Assembly (NCBI RefSeq): GCF_021168555.1
Contig: NZ_JAJOZS010000009.1
Coordinates: forward strand, 62,001 to 126,000
Source: Stenotrophomonas sp. MMGLT7
GTDB lineage: Bacteria; Pseudomonadota; Gammaproteobacteria; Xanthomonadales; Xanthomonadaceae
Reading direction: 5' to 3'
Length of the DNA: 64,000 nt
Position 1 is the stretch's first letter; each line of letters starts with the position of its first letter. The notes under the pieces are model-generated. The model made no database searches and was not told the DNA's origin. It saw nothing but the letters and a program-made list of their open reading frames with translations. Shown here in pieces: positions 30,020 to 38,570 of the stretch. Made by a program: the position numbers and the translations under genes.

Positions 30020-31841
30020 GGGGACCCGCCAGTCCGATGCGGGCGACCGGGAAGATCGCCGGCGCACGGCGATCGGTTGTGGCGGCATCCGGCGCAAGGC
30101 TGCAGCGCTGCCCGGGCACCGGGTCGACCCGCTGCCACTGCCAGGCGTCCACGGTCTCCCCGCGCGGACGGTAGGCGATGCGCAGGTCCTGTCCGTCGCG
30201 CCGCACCTGCAGGACCAGTACCCCGTCCTGGCGTCCCTGGATCGCGTCCTGCCCCACCGGGACCATGATCTCGTCGCCGTCGCGCAGCCCGGCCGCCTCG
30301 GCCGCCGAGCCCGGGATCAGCCCGTGCACGATGCGCCGCGGCTCGGTCAGCACCTTGGGCTCGAACCCGAGCTGATAGCGCCGCAGCGGCACCGAGATGC
30401 GCCGGAAACAGGGCCCGAACGCATCGGACGCGGGCAACGGCGTGGCGCCCTGCAGCATGGCGTGGAACGCATCCACGCCGGGCTGGCCGAGTTCGCGGCG
30501 CAGCAGCTCCTCCCAGTCGGCGTTGTCGATCGCCACGCCGCGGCGCTGGCGCGCATGCATCTGCAGCATCAGGTCGTCGAGCGAGCGGCGCCCGTGCGAA
30601 GCCTTGCGCACCGCATCGTCGACCGTGGCGAAGTACAGGAAGCCGCGATCGTAGGGCAGCGTGCGCACCCGCGTGTCCTCCCAGAACCGCGCCGGCACCT
30701 CGCGGTTGGGCACGTTGCCCAGCGCGTTGGTGTAGTAGCGGGCGGCATGGTAGTTGAGGTCGCGCAGGAAACCGTCGGCGTCGAGCATGCCGTAGCGCAG
30801 CGGCAGCGAGCGCTGGTAGAACACCGCCAGCCCCTCGTTGAACCAGGCGCTTTCCAGGCCGTTGCCGGCATCCTCGATCCGCGGCTGGAAGGTGTGGAAC
30901 ATCTCATGCGCCAGCGTAAGCTTCAGCTCCTCCGGATCGCTGCCCTCCTGCTCGCCGTAGGTGATGACGAACGAGCGGTACATGCCGATGCCGCCGCCCG
31001 GGTTGACCAGGTTGCGGCGCATGAACACGCCATACGGCGTGCGCTCGACCGCGAAGAACGCCTCGTAGTGCGTGCGCAGGCGTTCGGCCCAGGACATCAG
31101 TCCGGTCGCGTCGAACGGCGGCCTGCCCTGCCATACCGAGAAGAACCCCGTCGCACTCGGCGCAGCCGGGTAGCGGCCGACGCTGCCGGCCATGAAGTAG
31201 GCCTTGTCGAGCGTGGCCACCGGCAGCGGTGCGTCCGCCACGGTATCCAGGCTGCTGGCGGCCACCGCGCCGGCAGGCAGGCGCGAGAGGTCCCAATCCG
31301 CACGCAGCCGGTAGCTCCCGCCAGGCGGGCGCAGCAGGAAGGTCGCGCCGCCGCCGGAGAAACCGCCGTCCTCGCTGCGCAGTTCGATCGGCGGCGCGGC
31401 GCCGCGCGCGGCCAGCGGCGCCGCCAGTGTGACCCGGTAGCTCAGCCGGATGCTCCCGTGCACGGGACGATCGATGCGCCACTGTCGCCGCCGCTCGGGA
31501 TCGGCTCCCTCGTCGTGCGCCGCCAGCGCCAGCGCGCCGCGCTCGTCGCGGGCCTGCAATTCGCCGATCTGCGCGATGGCCGTGGGCACGTTGGAGCTGA
31601 CGTACGGCATCTCCAGCAGGACGCCGCCCGGTTCGGCCGTCGCGCCGGCCAGTGTCTCGACGACCTCCAGCGCCTCGATCCCGCTGCCATCGGCGGAGGG
31701 CAGCGGCCTCAGCAAGATCGCCAGTTCCGCCACGGAGTCCGGCAACCGGTCCTGCTCGGCCGGGGACGCAAGCCCGCCCGGCTGCGCCAGGCCCACGCAG
31801 GCGCAACTGCACAGCGCCACCAGCACGGCGATCTTTCGCAT
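30003..31841 (-). CDS. Exported M61-type metallopeptidase with PDZ domain
   Basis: The 612-residue protein starts with a signal sequence (MRKIAVLVALCSCACVG; a lipoprotein cleavage at a cysteine is possible). An N-terminal beta-rich region is followed by the zinc site His312-Glu-Met-Phe-His316 and the third ligand in NEGLAVFY about 20 residues later, as in glycyl aminopeptidase-like M61 enzymes. A C-terminal PDZ domain is visible (RRIVHGLIPGSAAEAAGLRD). Its ATG overlaps the stop of the PLP-enzyme gene by one base (TGATG), so the two are translationally coupled. In context it would release amino acids from an imported or periplasmic peptide. Confidence 0.85.
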   Translation of the reverse strand: MRKIAVLVALCSCACVGLAQPGGLASPAEQDRLPDSVAELAILLRPLPSADGSGIEALEVVETLAGATAEPGGVLLEMPYVSSNVPTAIAQIGELQARDERGALALAAHDEGADPERRRQWRIDRPVHGSIRLSYRVTLAAPLAARGAAPPIELRSEDGGFSGGGATFLLRPPGGSYRLRADWDLSRLPAGAVAASSLDTVADAPLPVATLDKAYFMAGSVGRYPAAPSATGFFSVWQGRPPFDATGLMSWAERLRTHYEAFFAVERTPYGVFMRRNLVNPGGGIGMYRSFVITYGEQEGSDPEELKLTLAHEMFHTFQPRIEDAGNGLESAWFNEGLAVFYQRSLPLRYGMLDADGFLRDLNYHAARYYTNALGNVPNREVPARFWEDTRVRTLPYDRGFLYFATVDDAVRKASHGRRSLDDLMLQMHARQRRGVAIDNADWEELLRRELGQPGVDAFHAMLQGATPLPASDAFGPCFRRISVPLRRYQLGFEPKVLTEPRRIVHGLIPGSAAEAAGLRDGDEIMVPVGQDAIQGRQDGVLVLQVRRDGQDLRIAYRPRGETVDAWQWQRVDPVPGQRCSLAPDAATTDRRAPAIFPVARIGLAGPRVDRR

Positions 31842-33145
31842 CACGACAAGGCCTCGATCAGTCGCTCGACATCGTCGAGCGTGTTGTAGAAGGAAGGGGA
31901 CACCCGGAAATGGTTGCGGTACACGCTGATCGCCACGCCGGCCGCGGCCAGCCGCGGCGCGATCCTGGCGCCGACGTTCTCGCCGGCGAAGGAAACCAGC
32001 GCCGAGCGCGAGTCCGGCGGCGTCATCGGCTGGTAGCCCAGGCGCGGCAGCGCCTCGTGCAGGCGCCGCAGCAGCGGCTGGCGCCAGGCTTCGATCCGTT
32101 CCGGCGTCAGCGCCAGCAGGTACCGCAGCGACGGCCCCAGCGCCGCCCGCGCGGCATTGCTCATCGTGCCGACCTCGATCCTGCCCGGCAGGTCCTCGCG
32201 CACCACGGAATCCTGCACGTTGGCGCCAGGCGGGTCGAAAGGCAGGAAATGCGTGGTGTGGCCGGCCATCTGCCGGTAGCCCCACTGGCTGCGCCGCAGC
32301 TGCGGCTGGCTGTGCCGGCGCGCGTAGAAGAAACCCATGCCGAAGTCGCCCATCAGCCACTTGTAGGTGGCGCAGGCGGCGAAGTCGACGCCGCTGGCAT
32401 GGATGTCGATCGGGGTGGTGCCGGCGGCCTGGATGATGTCGGCGTAGACCAGCGCCCCGCGCGAATGGGCCAGGTCGCAGACCGCCTTCAGGTCGTGCTG
32501 GAAGCCGTTGATGCTTGACACCAGGGTGACCGCGACCAGGCGCGTGCCCGGAGTGATCGCCCTGTCGAGGTCCTCCAGCCGGATGCGGTTGTCGCGTGGG
32601 CGCACGATCTCCACCTCCAGCCCCTGCCGGGCCAGCTCCTGGTACATGTAGAGCGAGCCGTCGAAGTGATACGCGTCGGTGACCACGCGCTGGCGGCTGC
32701 CCGGCAGGCCCAGCCCGGACACCACGTGGTTCTCACCCACCATCGTGCTCGGGACCAGGGCGATCTCGTCCTCGTCGGCATGGATCAGCCGCGCGAACAG
32801 CGCCGGGTTCGGCGGCGGCTCGCTCGGCCGCCCCGGGGCGCGGCTGGCGGCGTTGAGCAGGCGCCCGTCGAGGTAGTCGCGCAGCGCCTGCGCGGTGGTG
32901 CGGCTCAGCGGATGGGTGTAGGCGCCGTTGAGATGGATGCCGTCGATCTCGAACTGGCCGCGTGCTCCGTCCAGCCCGCCGGCCGTCGCTGCACCGCGTC
33001 CCGCCGCACCCGCTGCCGCGGGCGGCGCCAGCGCGCCGACCACCGGCAGCGCCCCGAGCACACCTAGGCAGCGCCTGCGCGCCGGGTCGAAGCCGTTGCC
33101 GGCGGCCATGGCCGGCAGTCTCCCGCTGTCGCTGTCGTCGCTCAT
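31841..33145 (-). CDS. Tat-exported PLP-dependent enzyme, aminotransferase class V fold
   Basis: The 434-residue protein starts at MSDDSDSGRLPAM. It has a probable twin-arginine signal (DPARRRCLGVLGALPVVGA, then an Ala-rich stretch), followed by a class V aminotransferase/isopenicillin N epimerase-like domain. The probable PLP lysine is in ATYKWLMGDFG, after the aspartate of ALVYADIIQAAG. PLP enzymes outside the cytoplasm are rare; the Tat-exported PvdN of pseudomonads is a precedent, and Tat export of a folded holoenzyme fits. It may epimerise, transaminate or desulfurate an amino-acid substrate. Gene order and coupling place it in the TonB-receptor operon. A longer start (33268) would overlap the RidA-like gene and is rejected. 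Confidence 0.82.
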   Translation of the reverse strand: MSDDSDSGRLPAMAAGNGFDPARRRCLGVLGALPVVGALAPPAAAGAAGRGAATAGGLDGARGQFEIDGIHLNGAYTHPLSRTTAQALRDYLDGRLLNAASRAPGRPSEPPPNPALFARLIHADEDEIALVPSTMVGENHVVSGLGLPGSRQRVVTDAYHFDGSLYMYQELARQGLEVEIVRPRDNRIRLEDLDRAITPGTRLVAVTLVSSINGFQHDLKAVCDLAHSRGALVYADIIQAAGTTPIDIHASGVDFAACATYKWLMGDFGMGFFYARRHSQPQLRRSQWGYRQMAGHTTHFLPFDPPGANVQDSVVREDLPGRIEVGTMSNAARAALGPSLRYLLALTPERIEAWRQPLLRRLHEALPRLGYQPMTPPDSRSALVSFAGENVGARIAPRLAAAGVAISVYRNHFRVSPSFYNTLDDVERLIEALS

Positions 33146-33185
33146 CTCGGTACTCCAAATCGCTGCCAAAGGATCGCTGACCACG

Positions 33186-33728
33186 CTAGGACTCGATCTC
33201 CACCTCGCCCTCGATCTCCACCGGCACGTCGAACGGCAGTTCCGCCATGCCCACGGCGCTGCGCGCATGCATGCCCCGCTCCGGCCCGTACAGTTCGAGG
33301 ATGAGGTCGGAGAAGCCGTTGATCACGCTCGGCTGGCGGTTGAAGCCTGGCGCCGAGTTCACCATGCCGTGCACGCGCACCCAGCAGCGCACCCGCTCCA
33401 GGCTGCCCAGGCTGCGCTTGAGGCTGCCGAGGATCGACAGCGCGGTCAGCCGCGCCGCCGCATAGCCCTGCTCCAGCGAGACCGCGCCGCCAAGCTTGCC
33501 GCCCAGCCCGTCCATCGAGCCATCCGGGCGCTGCGGGCCATGCCCGGAGATCAGCGCGCGGTTGCCGCGCACCTGCACCATCGCGAACGGCAGCACCACG
33601 CCGGGCGGCGGCGTCAGTGCCGGCGGCAGCACCAGCCCCATGCGCTGCAGGCGTTGCTCGATCGGGCCGGCCTGGGCGTCCGCCATGGACGAAAGGGGTT
33701 GCGGGAGATCCTGTGGCAGCGTGTTCAT
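33186..33728 (-). CDS. RidA-family protein (YjgF/YER057c/UK114 type)
   Basis: The 180-residue protein without an evident signal peptide has a RidA-like core (VRGNRALISGHG at the start; ARSAVGMAELPFDVPVEIEG at the end, including the substrate-binding arginine). Its N-terminus of about 50 residues is longer than in RidA itself (about 130 residues), as in Atu1372-type members. RidA hydrolyses reactive enamines and imines made by PLP enzymes, which fits its place next to a PLP-enzyme gene. Its ATG overlaps the stop of the amidohydrolase gene by 4 bp (ATGA). Confidence 0.85.
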   Translation of the reverse strand: MNTLPQDLPQPLSSMADAQAGPIEQRLQRMGLVLPPALTPPPGVVLPFAMVQVRGNRALISGHGPQRPDGSMDGLGGKLGGAVSLEQGYAAARLTALSILGSLKRSLGSLERVRCWVRVHGMVNSAPGFNRQPSVINGFSDLILELYGPERGMHARSAVGMAELPFDVPVEIEGEVEIES

Positions 33729-35842
33729 CGTATCCGTACCGGCGCGGGGGCGAAGGGCACCACGCCCAGCGCGCGATAGATTTCCTCGGGAAAGTACATT
33801 TGCGTGTCCTTGACCACCATCCGTGCCTGGCGGATGGCCGATATGTCCTCGACCGGGTCGCCGGCCAGCAGCACGAAGTCGGCGCGCCTGCCCGGTTCGA
33901 TCGTGCCCAGCTGGCCGGCGCGGCCGAGGTATTCCTCGCAGCCCAGCGTCCCCAGCCGCAGCACCTCGGCCGGTTCGATGCCGGCCTTGGCATACAGCTC
34001 CAGCTCGCGCAGCACGGTGAAGCCGGTGGTGTCGTCGGTCCCGGGCAGCAGCCGCGTGCCCTGGTCGTGCAGGCGCTTGAGCAGGGCCAGGATGGTGTCG
34101 AACGAACGCCGGTAGTCCCGGTCCAGCTCGGGCGTGAGCCCGGGCACGAAGGTGCGCTTGCGATAGCGCTGGTAGCCGATCGGCATGTGCGCCAGGTAGG
34201 CGGCATCGCCTTCGCCGACCTGGCGGGCGCGGCTGAGCATCAGCCGTTCCAGGATCACCGCGGTGGGGTCGAGCGGGATTTCGCGCTGCTTCATCAACGC
34301 CAGCGTGCGCCGGACCTGCGGCGCGTCCAGGTCCAGCGACCCGGCCCGCGCCATCGCGGTCAGCCGCAGCGGCGTGCGGGTGTCCTCGTCCGGGCGCAGC
34401 AGCCAACCCAGCATCAGCTGGTTGACGTGGGTCAGCTCGTCGTAGCCGGCCTCGATCATCCGCTCCGGTGTGGCGAAGGCCGGGATGTGCCCGGTCACGG
34501 TCATGCCGAGGCGGTGCGCCTCGGCGGCGATCGCCGGCACCCAGTCCGGGTCCATCGAGTTGTAGATCTTGATCTGCCAGTAGCCGTGCCGCTTGTACCA
34601 GCGCACGTCCTCCAGTGCCTCGGGCAGCGTCGCCGGGATGAAGCCGTTGCGCGCCGAGTACGGGCTGCGCCCTTCCAGGAAACCGTTGCGCACGATCCTC
34701 GGCCCGGCGATCTCGCCGGCCTCGATGCGCGGCACCAGGTCCAGCAGGAAGTCGTTGTCGTTGCCCATGTCGCGGGTCGAGGTCACCCCGGCCGCCAGGT
34801 ACCACAGGCCGGAGGACAGCGTGGTATGCGAGTGCATGTCGTGCAGCCCCGGGATCAGGGTGCCGCCCTCGCCATCGTAGACGCGCTCGCCGGGCCGCGC
34901 GGCCACGCCGGCGCCGGCCTCGATGGCGGCGATGCGGCCCTCGCGCACCAGCACCGAGACCGGCGGCCCCAGCCGGCCCTCGCGCGGGTCGAACACGCGT
35001 ACGTTGGCGATGCGCAGCGGCTCGGCGCCGGTGTGCGCAAGCCGGCGCTGCAGCTCGCGCGCGTGCTCGATCTCCAGCTCGCCAGCCAGCCTGAGCAGGG
35101 CCGGCGCCTGGTCCTCGTAGCCGCCGCGCACGGCGATGTCTTCCGGCGTGAACTCGGCGAACAGCCGGCGCCGCGCATCCAGCATCAGGTAACTCGGCGC
35201 CAGCGACAGGCCGCCGAGGCGATACACCGTCACCGCGACCGCCTTGGCGCCCGCGCCGACCTGCATCTGCCGCAGCCGCTGCAGCCGCAGCTCGCCACCG
35301 GGCAGCACCGGCAGCGTGCCCCCGGATGCATCGAGCAGGACCCGCGCGTAGACCGCACTGGCCCAGGGGCTGGCGTCGTTGAGCGCATACAGCCCCGGCC
35401 GCGCCGCGGCGGCCTCACCGGCATCGGCCGCGCTGGTCCACTGCGCGCGGCCGGCATGCCAGCGGTAGCGCTCGTCGACCTCGCCGCCCATCAGCGAGCT
35501 GCCTTTGACCGTCCAGCTCAGCGGCATGCCGCCGGCGTCGAGTTCAAGGATCTCCTCGTGCTTCGGTCCGCGGCCGTTGTTGTCGACCGCGTAGCGGACG
35601 TGCTGGCGGCGCTCGTCGCCATCGACCTGCAGGTGTCCGACGACCTCGCCGTTGGAGACCACCGACAGCGACTCCTGCACCACGCCCGCCCGGGCCGCGG
35701 GCAGCGCAGTGGCACCGGCCACACCGTCCCGGGCCTGGGCGATGGCCGGGCCGCTGCCCATACACGCCGCCAGCAACAGCCAGCCGACGCTCCCGCGCCA
35801 GGCCCGCAGACACCGCGCCGCCGCCCCACCGTCACGTTCCAT
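33725..35842 (-). CDS. Exported metal-dependent amidohydrolase
   Basis: The 705-residue protein has an N-terminal signal with a possible lipobox (LLAAC) or a cleavage after AIAQA, a beta-rich domain of about 250 residues, then an imidazolonepropionase-like amidohydrolase barrel. Metal-binding features are in order: LHDMHSHT (HxH near residue 335), KIYNS, GHIP, ELTHVNQ and LLPGTDDT (Asp near 602). It would cut an amide or cyclic amide bond outside the cytoplasm. It starts 3 bp after the stop of the TonB receptor gene. Related exported enzymes act on N-acyl amino acids or aryl dipeptides; the substrate here is unknown. Confidence 0.85.
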   Translation of the reverse strand: MERDGGAAARCLRAWRGSVGWLLLAACMGSGPAIAQARDGVAGATALPAARAGVVQESLSVVSNGEVVGHLQVDGDERRQHVRYAVDNNGRGPKHEEILELDAGGMPLSWTVKGSSLMGGEVDERYRWHAGRAQWTSAADAGEAAAARPGLYALNDASPWASAVYARVLLDASGGTLPVLPGGELRLQRLRQMQVGAGAKAVAVTVYRLGGLSLAPSYLMLDARRRLFAEFTPEDIAVRGGYEDQAPALLRLAGELEIEHARELQRRLAHTGAEPLRIANVRVFDPREGRLGPPVSVLVREGRIAAIEAGAGVAARPGERVYDGEGGTLIPGLHDMHSHTTLSSGLWYLAAGVTSTRDMGNDNDFLLDLVPRIEAGEIAGPRIVRNGFLEGRSPYSARNGFIPATLPEALEDVRWYKRHGYWQIKIYNSMDPDWVPAIAAEAHRLGMTVTGHIPAFATPERMIEAGYDELTHVNQLMLGWLLRPDEDTRTPLRLTAMARAGSLDLDAPQVRRTLALMKQREIPLDPTAVILERLMLSRARQVGEGDAAYLAHMPIGYQRYRKRTFVPGLTPELDRDYRRSFDTILALLKRLHDQGTRLLPGTDDTTGFTVLRELELYAKAGIEPAEVLRLGTLGCEEYLGRAGQLGTIEPGRRADFVLLAGDPVEDISAIRQARMVVKDTQMYFPEEIYRALGVVPFAPAPVRIR

Positions 35843-35845
35843 GGT

Positions 35846-38095
35846 TCAGAAGTTCCAGCTGAACGAGGTGCCGAAGGTACGCGGCTGCAGGATGCCGACG
35901 CCGTACAGGCTCTGCCCGGTGGTGGCATTGCGCGCGGTGGCGCTGAGGAAGGCGTACTCGTCGGTGAGGTTCTTCACGTAGAACGACAGCGCCCAGCGCT
36001 CGGCCTCCACGCCGGCGCGCAGGTCCAGCGTGGTGTAGCTGGGCATGACGAAGCGCGCGGTCGCCGCGGAGCTGTTGAACCCGGCCAGGCGGCTGCCGAC
36101 GTAGTTCACCCCGCCGCCGACGAAACCGTACAGCGACCCCAGCGGGAAGTTCAGGGTGGCGTTGAGGTTGCTGGTGAAGCGCGCCGAGTACGGCAGGCGG
36201 TCGCCCTTGCGGCCGAAGGTGCCGTTGGGCAGGTCCTGCTCGAGCTTGGCATCGGTGTAGGCCGCGTTCCAGGTCAGTTCCAGCCCGTCGAGCGGGCGGT
36301 AGGTGAGGCTGGATTCGATGCCGCTGCTCGATGCCTTGCCGGCGTTGTCGGTATACGAGATCGAGGTGGCCTGGTCGACCACGCCGATCTGCATGTCCGA
36401 CCAGTCGATGTAGAACGCGGACAGGTCCCAGGCCAGCAGGTTGTCGAGGTAGATGCCCTTGTAGCCCAGTTCGTAGGACACCAGCGTATCCGAGTCGTAG
36501 GTCTGCGGGAAATCGCCCAGCAGCGTCCCGTTGAGGCCGCCGGCACGGTAGCCCGAGGCCACGCGCGCGTACAGGATGCTGTCGGCATCGAGCTTGAAGC
36601 GCGGCGAGAACAGGTACGTGAACACCTTCTCCCCACCCGAGGGATCGCTGTCCACCGAAGGGCCACCGGCCATCGGGCCGTCGTAGACGGTCCTGGCCTG
36701 CAGCCCGACGTCGCTGTAGCGGCCGCCGACCTGGATGTCGAAGCGATCGCTGAACTGGTAGTCGATATCGCCGTAGAGCGCCTTCTCCTCGTAGCGCGAC
36801 AGTGCCGTGGCCTGGTAGAACGGCGCATACCCCAGGTTCGCGCCGTCGTCCGGATCGACGCCGCGCAATGCCTGGTAGCCGGTCGTGTCCTCCTTGGCGT
36901 AGTAGGCGCCGACCTGCCAGCCGAGCGGAGCGTCGCCCTTCGAGCTCAGGCGGAACTCCTGGGTGTACTTCTCGGTGCGGCTGTCGTTGTCGATGGTCAC
37001 GCCTGCGTTGGGCACGCCGAGGAAGATGCCGGTGAAGCGGCTGAAGGTGGCGCTGACGTCCTGCAGCGAGGTGTAGTCGTACTCGCCGTAGGAGGAGATC
37101 GAATCGAAGTCGGCCCAGTCGAGATCGGCGTTCACCTTGAGGTTGTACAGGCGCACCTTGTTCTCGTAGCCGTCGGTGCCGGCCATGCGCATGCGCGCGT
37201 AGCCGCCGTAGGCCGGCACGTGGTCGAAATCCACGTCGGCGTTGGCGGTGCCGTCGGCCTCGGCGTTCTGCGCCATCGCCGCCAGCCTGACCGTCGTCCG
37301 CTCGCCCGCGTTCCACAGCGCCGAGACGCGCGCGCCCTTGACCCTGGCCTCGTTGATCTCGTCGCGGCCCTGCTGCAGGTCGCGGATGTAGCCCGGGTCC
37401 TGGCGGTCGTAGGCGCTGACGCGCAACGCGAGCACGTCCTCGACCAGCGGCAGGTTGAACGCGGCGCGGCCGCCATAGCCTTCGCCGCCGTGGGCGGTGG
37501 TCGAGGCGTCCAGCTGCGCGCGGCCGCTGAACGCATCGGTCTCCGGGTCGAGGGTGACGTACTTCAGCAGGCCGCCCATGCTGCTGGCGCCGTACAGCGT
37601 GCCCTGCGGCCCCTTGAGCACCTCGATGCGCTCCATGTCCGCCGGGTCGATGTCGGGCACCTGGATGTCCGTGGTCGACGAGCCGAACGGCACGTCGTCG
37701 ACGATCACGCCGACCGTGGGATTCTGCTCGGTACCGGCGGCGATGCCGCGGATCAGCAGCTGGTTGCGGCCGGAACCGCGGGCATTCATGCTCAGCCCCG
37801 GCACCTGCGCGAAGTAGTCGGTCAGCTGCACCTGGCCCTGCGCCGCCAGGTGCTGCGCATTGAGCACGCTGATCGCCATCGGCACGTCCTGGATCCGCTC
37901 GATCCGCTTCTGCGCGGTCACCGTCACCGCGTCGAGCTGGGTGGCATATCCGCCTTCCCCGCCATCCTGCGCCTGCACCAGCGCCGGCAGCGCCGCCAGG
38001 CCACCCGCGCCTGCCAGCAGCACCTGCCGCAACACCCTGCTCAGCGGCCTGGCCGCCACCGCAACTCCGGAACACCTGCTCGCTGCACGATTCAT
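35846..38095 (-). CDS. TonB-dependent outer membrane receptor
   Basis: The 749-residue receptor has a signal peptide (cleavage near LPALVQAQDG), a TonB-box-like segment (LDAVTVTAQKR), a plug domain (DVPMAISVLNAQ, GLSMNARGSGRNQLLIRGIA, RIEVLKGPQGTLYGASSMGG) and a 22-strand barrel ending in GTSFSWNF with the terminal aromatic residue. It lacks an N-terminal STN signalling domain, so it is a plain transporter. It is the first gene of a six-gene operon whose other members look like amide and amino-acid processing enzymes, so the substrate may be a peptide or acylated amino acid rather than iron. Confidence 0.92.
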   Translation of the reverse strand: MNRAASRCSGVAVAARPLSRVLRQVLLAGAGGLAALPALVQAQDGGEGGYATQLDAVTVTAQKRIERIQDVPMAISVLNAQHLAAQGQVQLTDYFAQVPGLSMNARGSGRNQLLIRGIAAGTEQNPTVGVIVDDVPFGSSTTDIQVPDIDPADMERIEVLKGPQGTLYGASSMGGLLKYVTLDPETDAFSGRAQLDASTTAHGGEGYGGRAAFNLPLVEDVLALRVSAYDRQDPGYIRDLQQGRDEINEARVKGARVSALWNAGERTTVRLAAMAQNAEADGTANADVDFDHVPAYGGYARMRMAGTDGYENKVRLYNLKVNADLDWADFDSISSYGEYDYTSLQDVSATFSRFTGIFLGVPNAGVTIDNDSRTEKYTQEFRLSSKGDAPLGWQVGAYYAKEDTTGYQALRGVDPDDGANLGYAPFYQATALSRYEEKALYGDIDYQFSDRFDIQVGGRYSDVGLQARTVYDGPMAGGPSVDSDPSGGEKVFTYLFSPRFKLDADSILYARVASGYRAGGLNGTLLGDFPQTYDSDTLVSYELGYKGIYLDNLLAWDLSAFYIDWSDMQIGVVDQATSISYTDNAGKASSSGIESSLTYRPLDGLELTWNAAYTDAKLEQDLPNGTFGRKGDRLPYSARFTSNLNATLNFPLGSLYGFVGGGVNYVGSRLAGFNSSAATARFVMPSYTTLDLRAGVEAERWALSFYVKNLTDEYAFLSATARNATTGQSLYGVGILQPRTFGTSFSWNF

Positions 38096-38244
38096 CGTTG
38101 ACCCCTGTGTGGTTGATTGACGTACGACCGATTCATCGGCAGGCGGCGGCCGATTGCCGCCCCGTGCATTCCCTCACGGGACCGCCTGCCGAAAGACGGA
38201 CGCCGCGTCTTTCCCGGCGTCAAGATGAACTAGTGTCATCCAGT

Positions 38245-38259
38245 TCAACATTTTGTTGA
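38245..38259. promoter_or_regulatory. Palindromic operator candidate TCAACA-N3-TGTTGA
   Basis: It has perfect 6-bp arms around TTT. It overlaps the downstream edge of the -10 box of the minus-strand promoter at 38258-38286, an ideal repressor position. It is the AT-rich centre of the divergent region between the TonB-receptor operon and the YheO/DauR-type regulator gene, so that regulator is the likely ligand. Confidence 0.6.
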
Positions 38260-38286
38260 TATACACAGCGATCGGGAGGGTGTCAA
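38258..38286 (-). promoter_or_regulatory. Sigma70-type promoter of the TonB-receptor operon
   Basis: Read on the minus strand, TTGACA (38286-38281) and TATATC (38263-38258) are separated by exactly 17 bp. The -35 box is a perfect match and the -10 box matches four of six bases including TATA. It points at the TonB-receptor gene about 160 bp downstream. Confidence 0.7.
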
Positions 38287-38570
38287 ACACTCTCGCCGCA
38301 CTTCGTTTCCGCACCTTGCGCCATCGCCGTGCAAGCCTCGCACCATGATCCGGCAAACCTTCGCCAGGACGCTTTATTCGCCTGGAATCGGCATGCACCT
38401 TGCAGGTGCATGCCGCAGTTCGCACCGACACCGGCCACGGCATGGACGACGCCGGGCGGGCCATGTCAGGGCCGGTACCGGCCCTGCCTGCGCGACGATC
38501 CCGCGGCCCGGCGGCATGGTGTCCAGCGCGGTCGGCGAACTACACTGCCTGGGCTTTCCCCGAGGTTTCC

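Noticed and set aside
33617-38101. A plus-strand open frame of about 1490 codons opposite the TonB-receptor operon
   Set aside because: It is the reverse complement of the receptor and amidohydrolase genes; composition (Val/Gln/Arg/His) is typical of a shadow and no start site or domain is seen.
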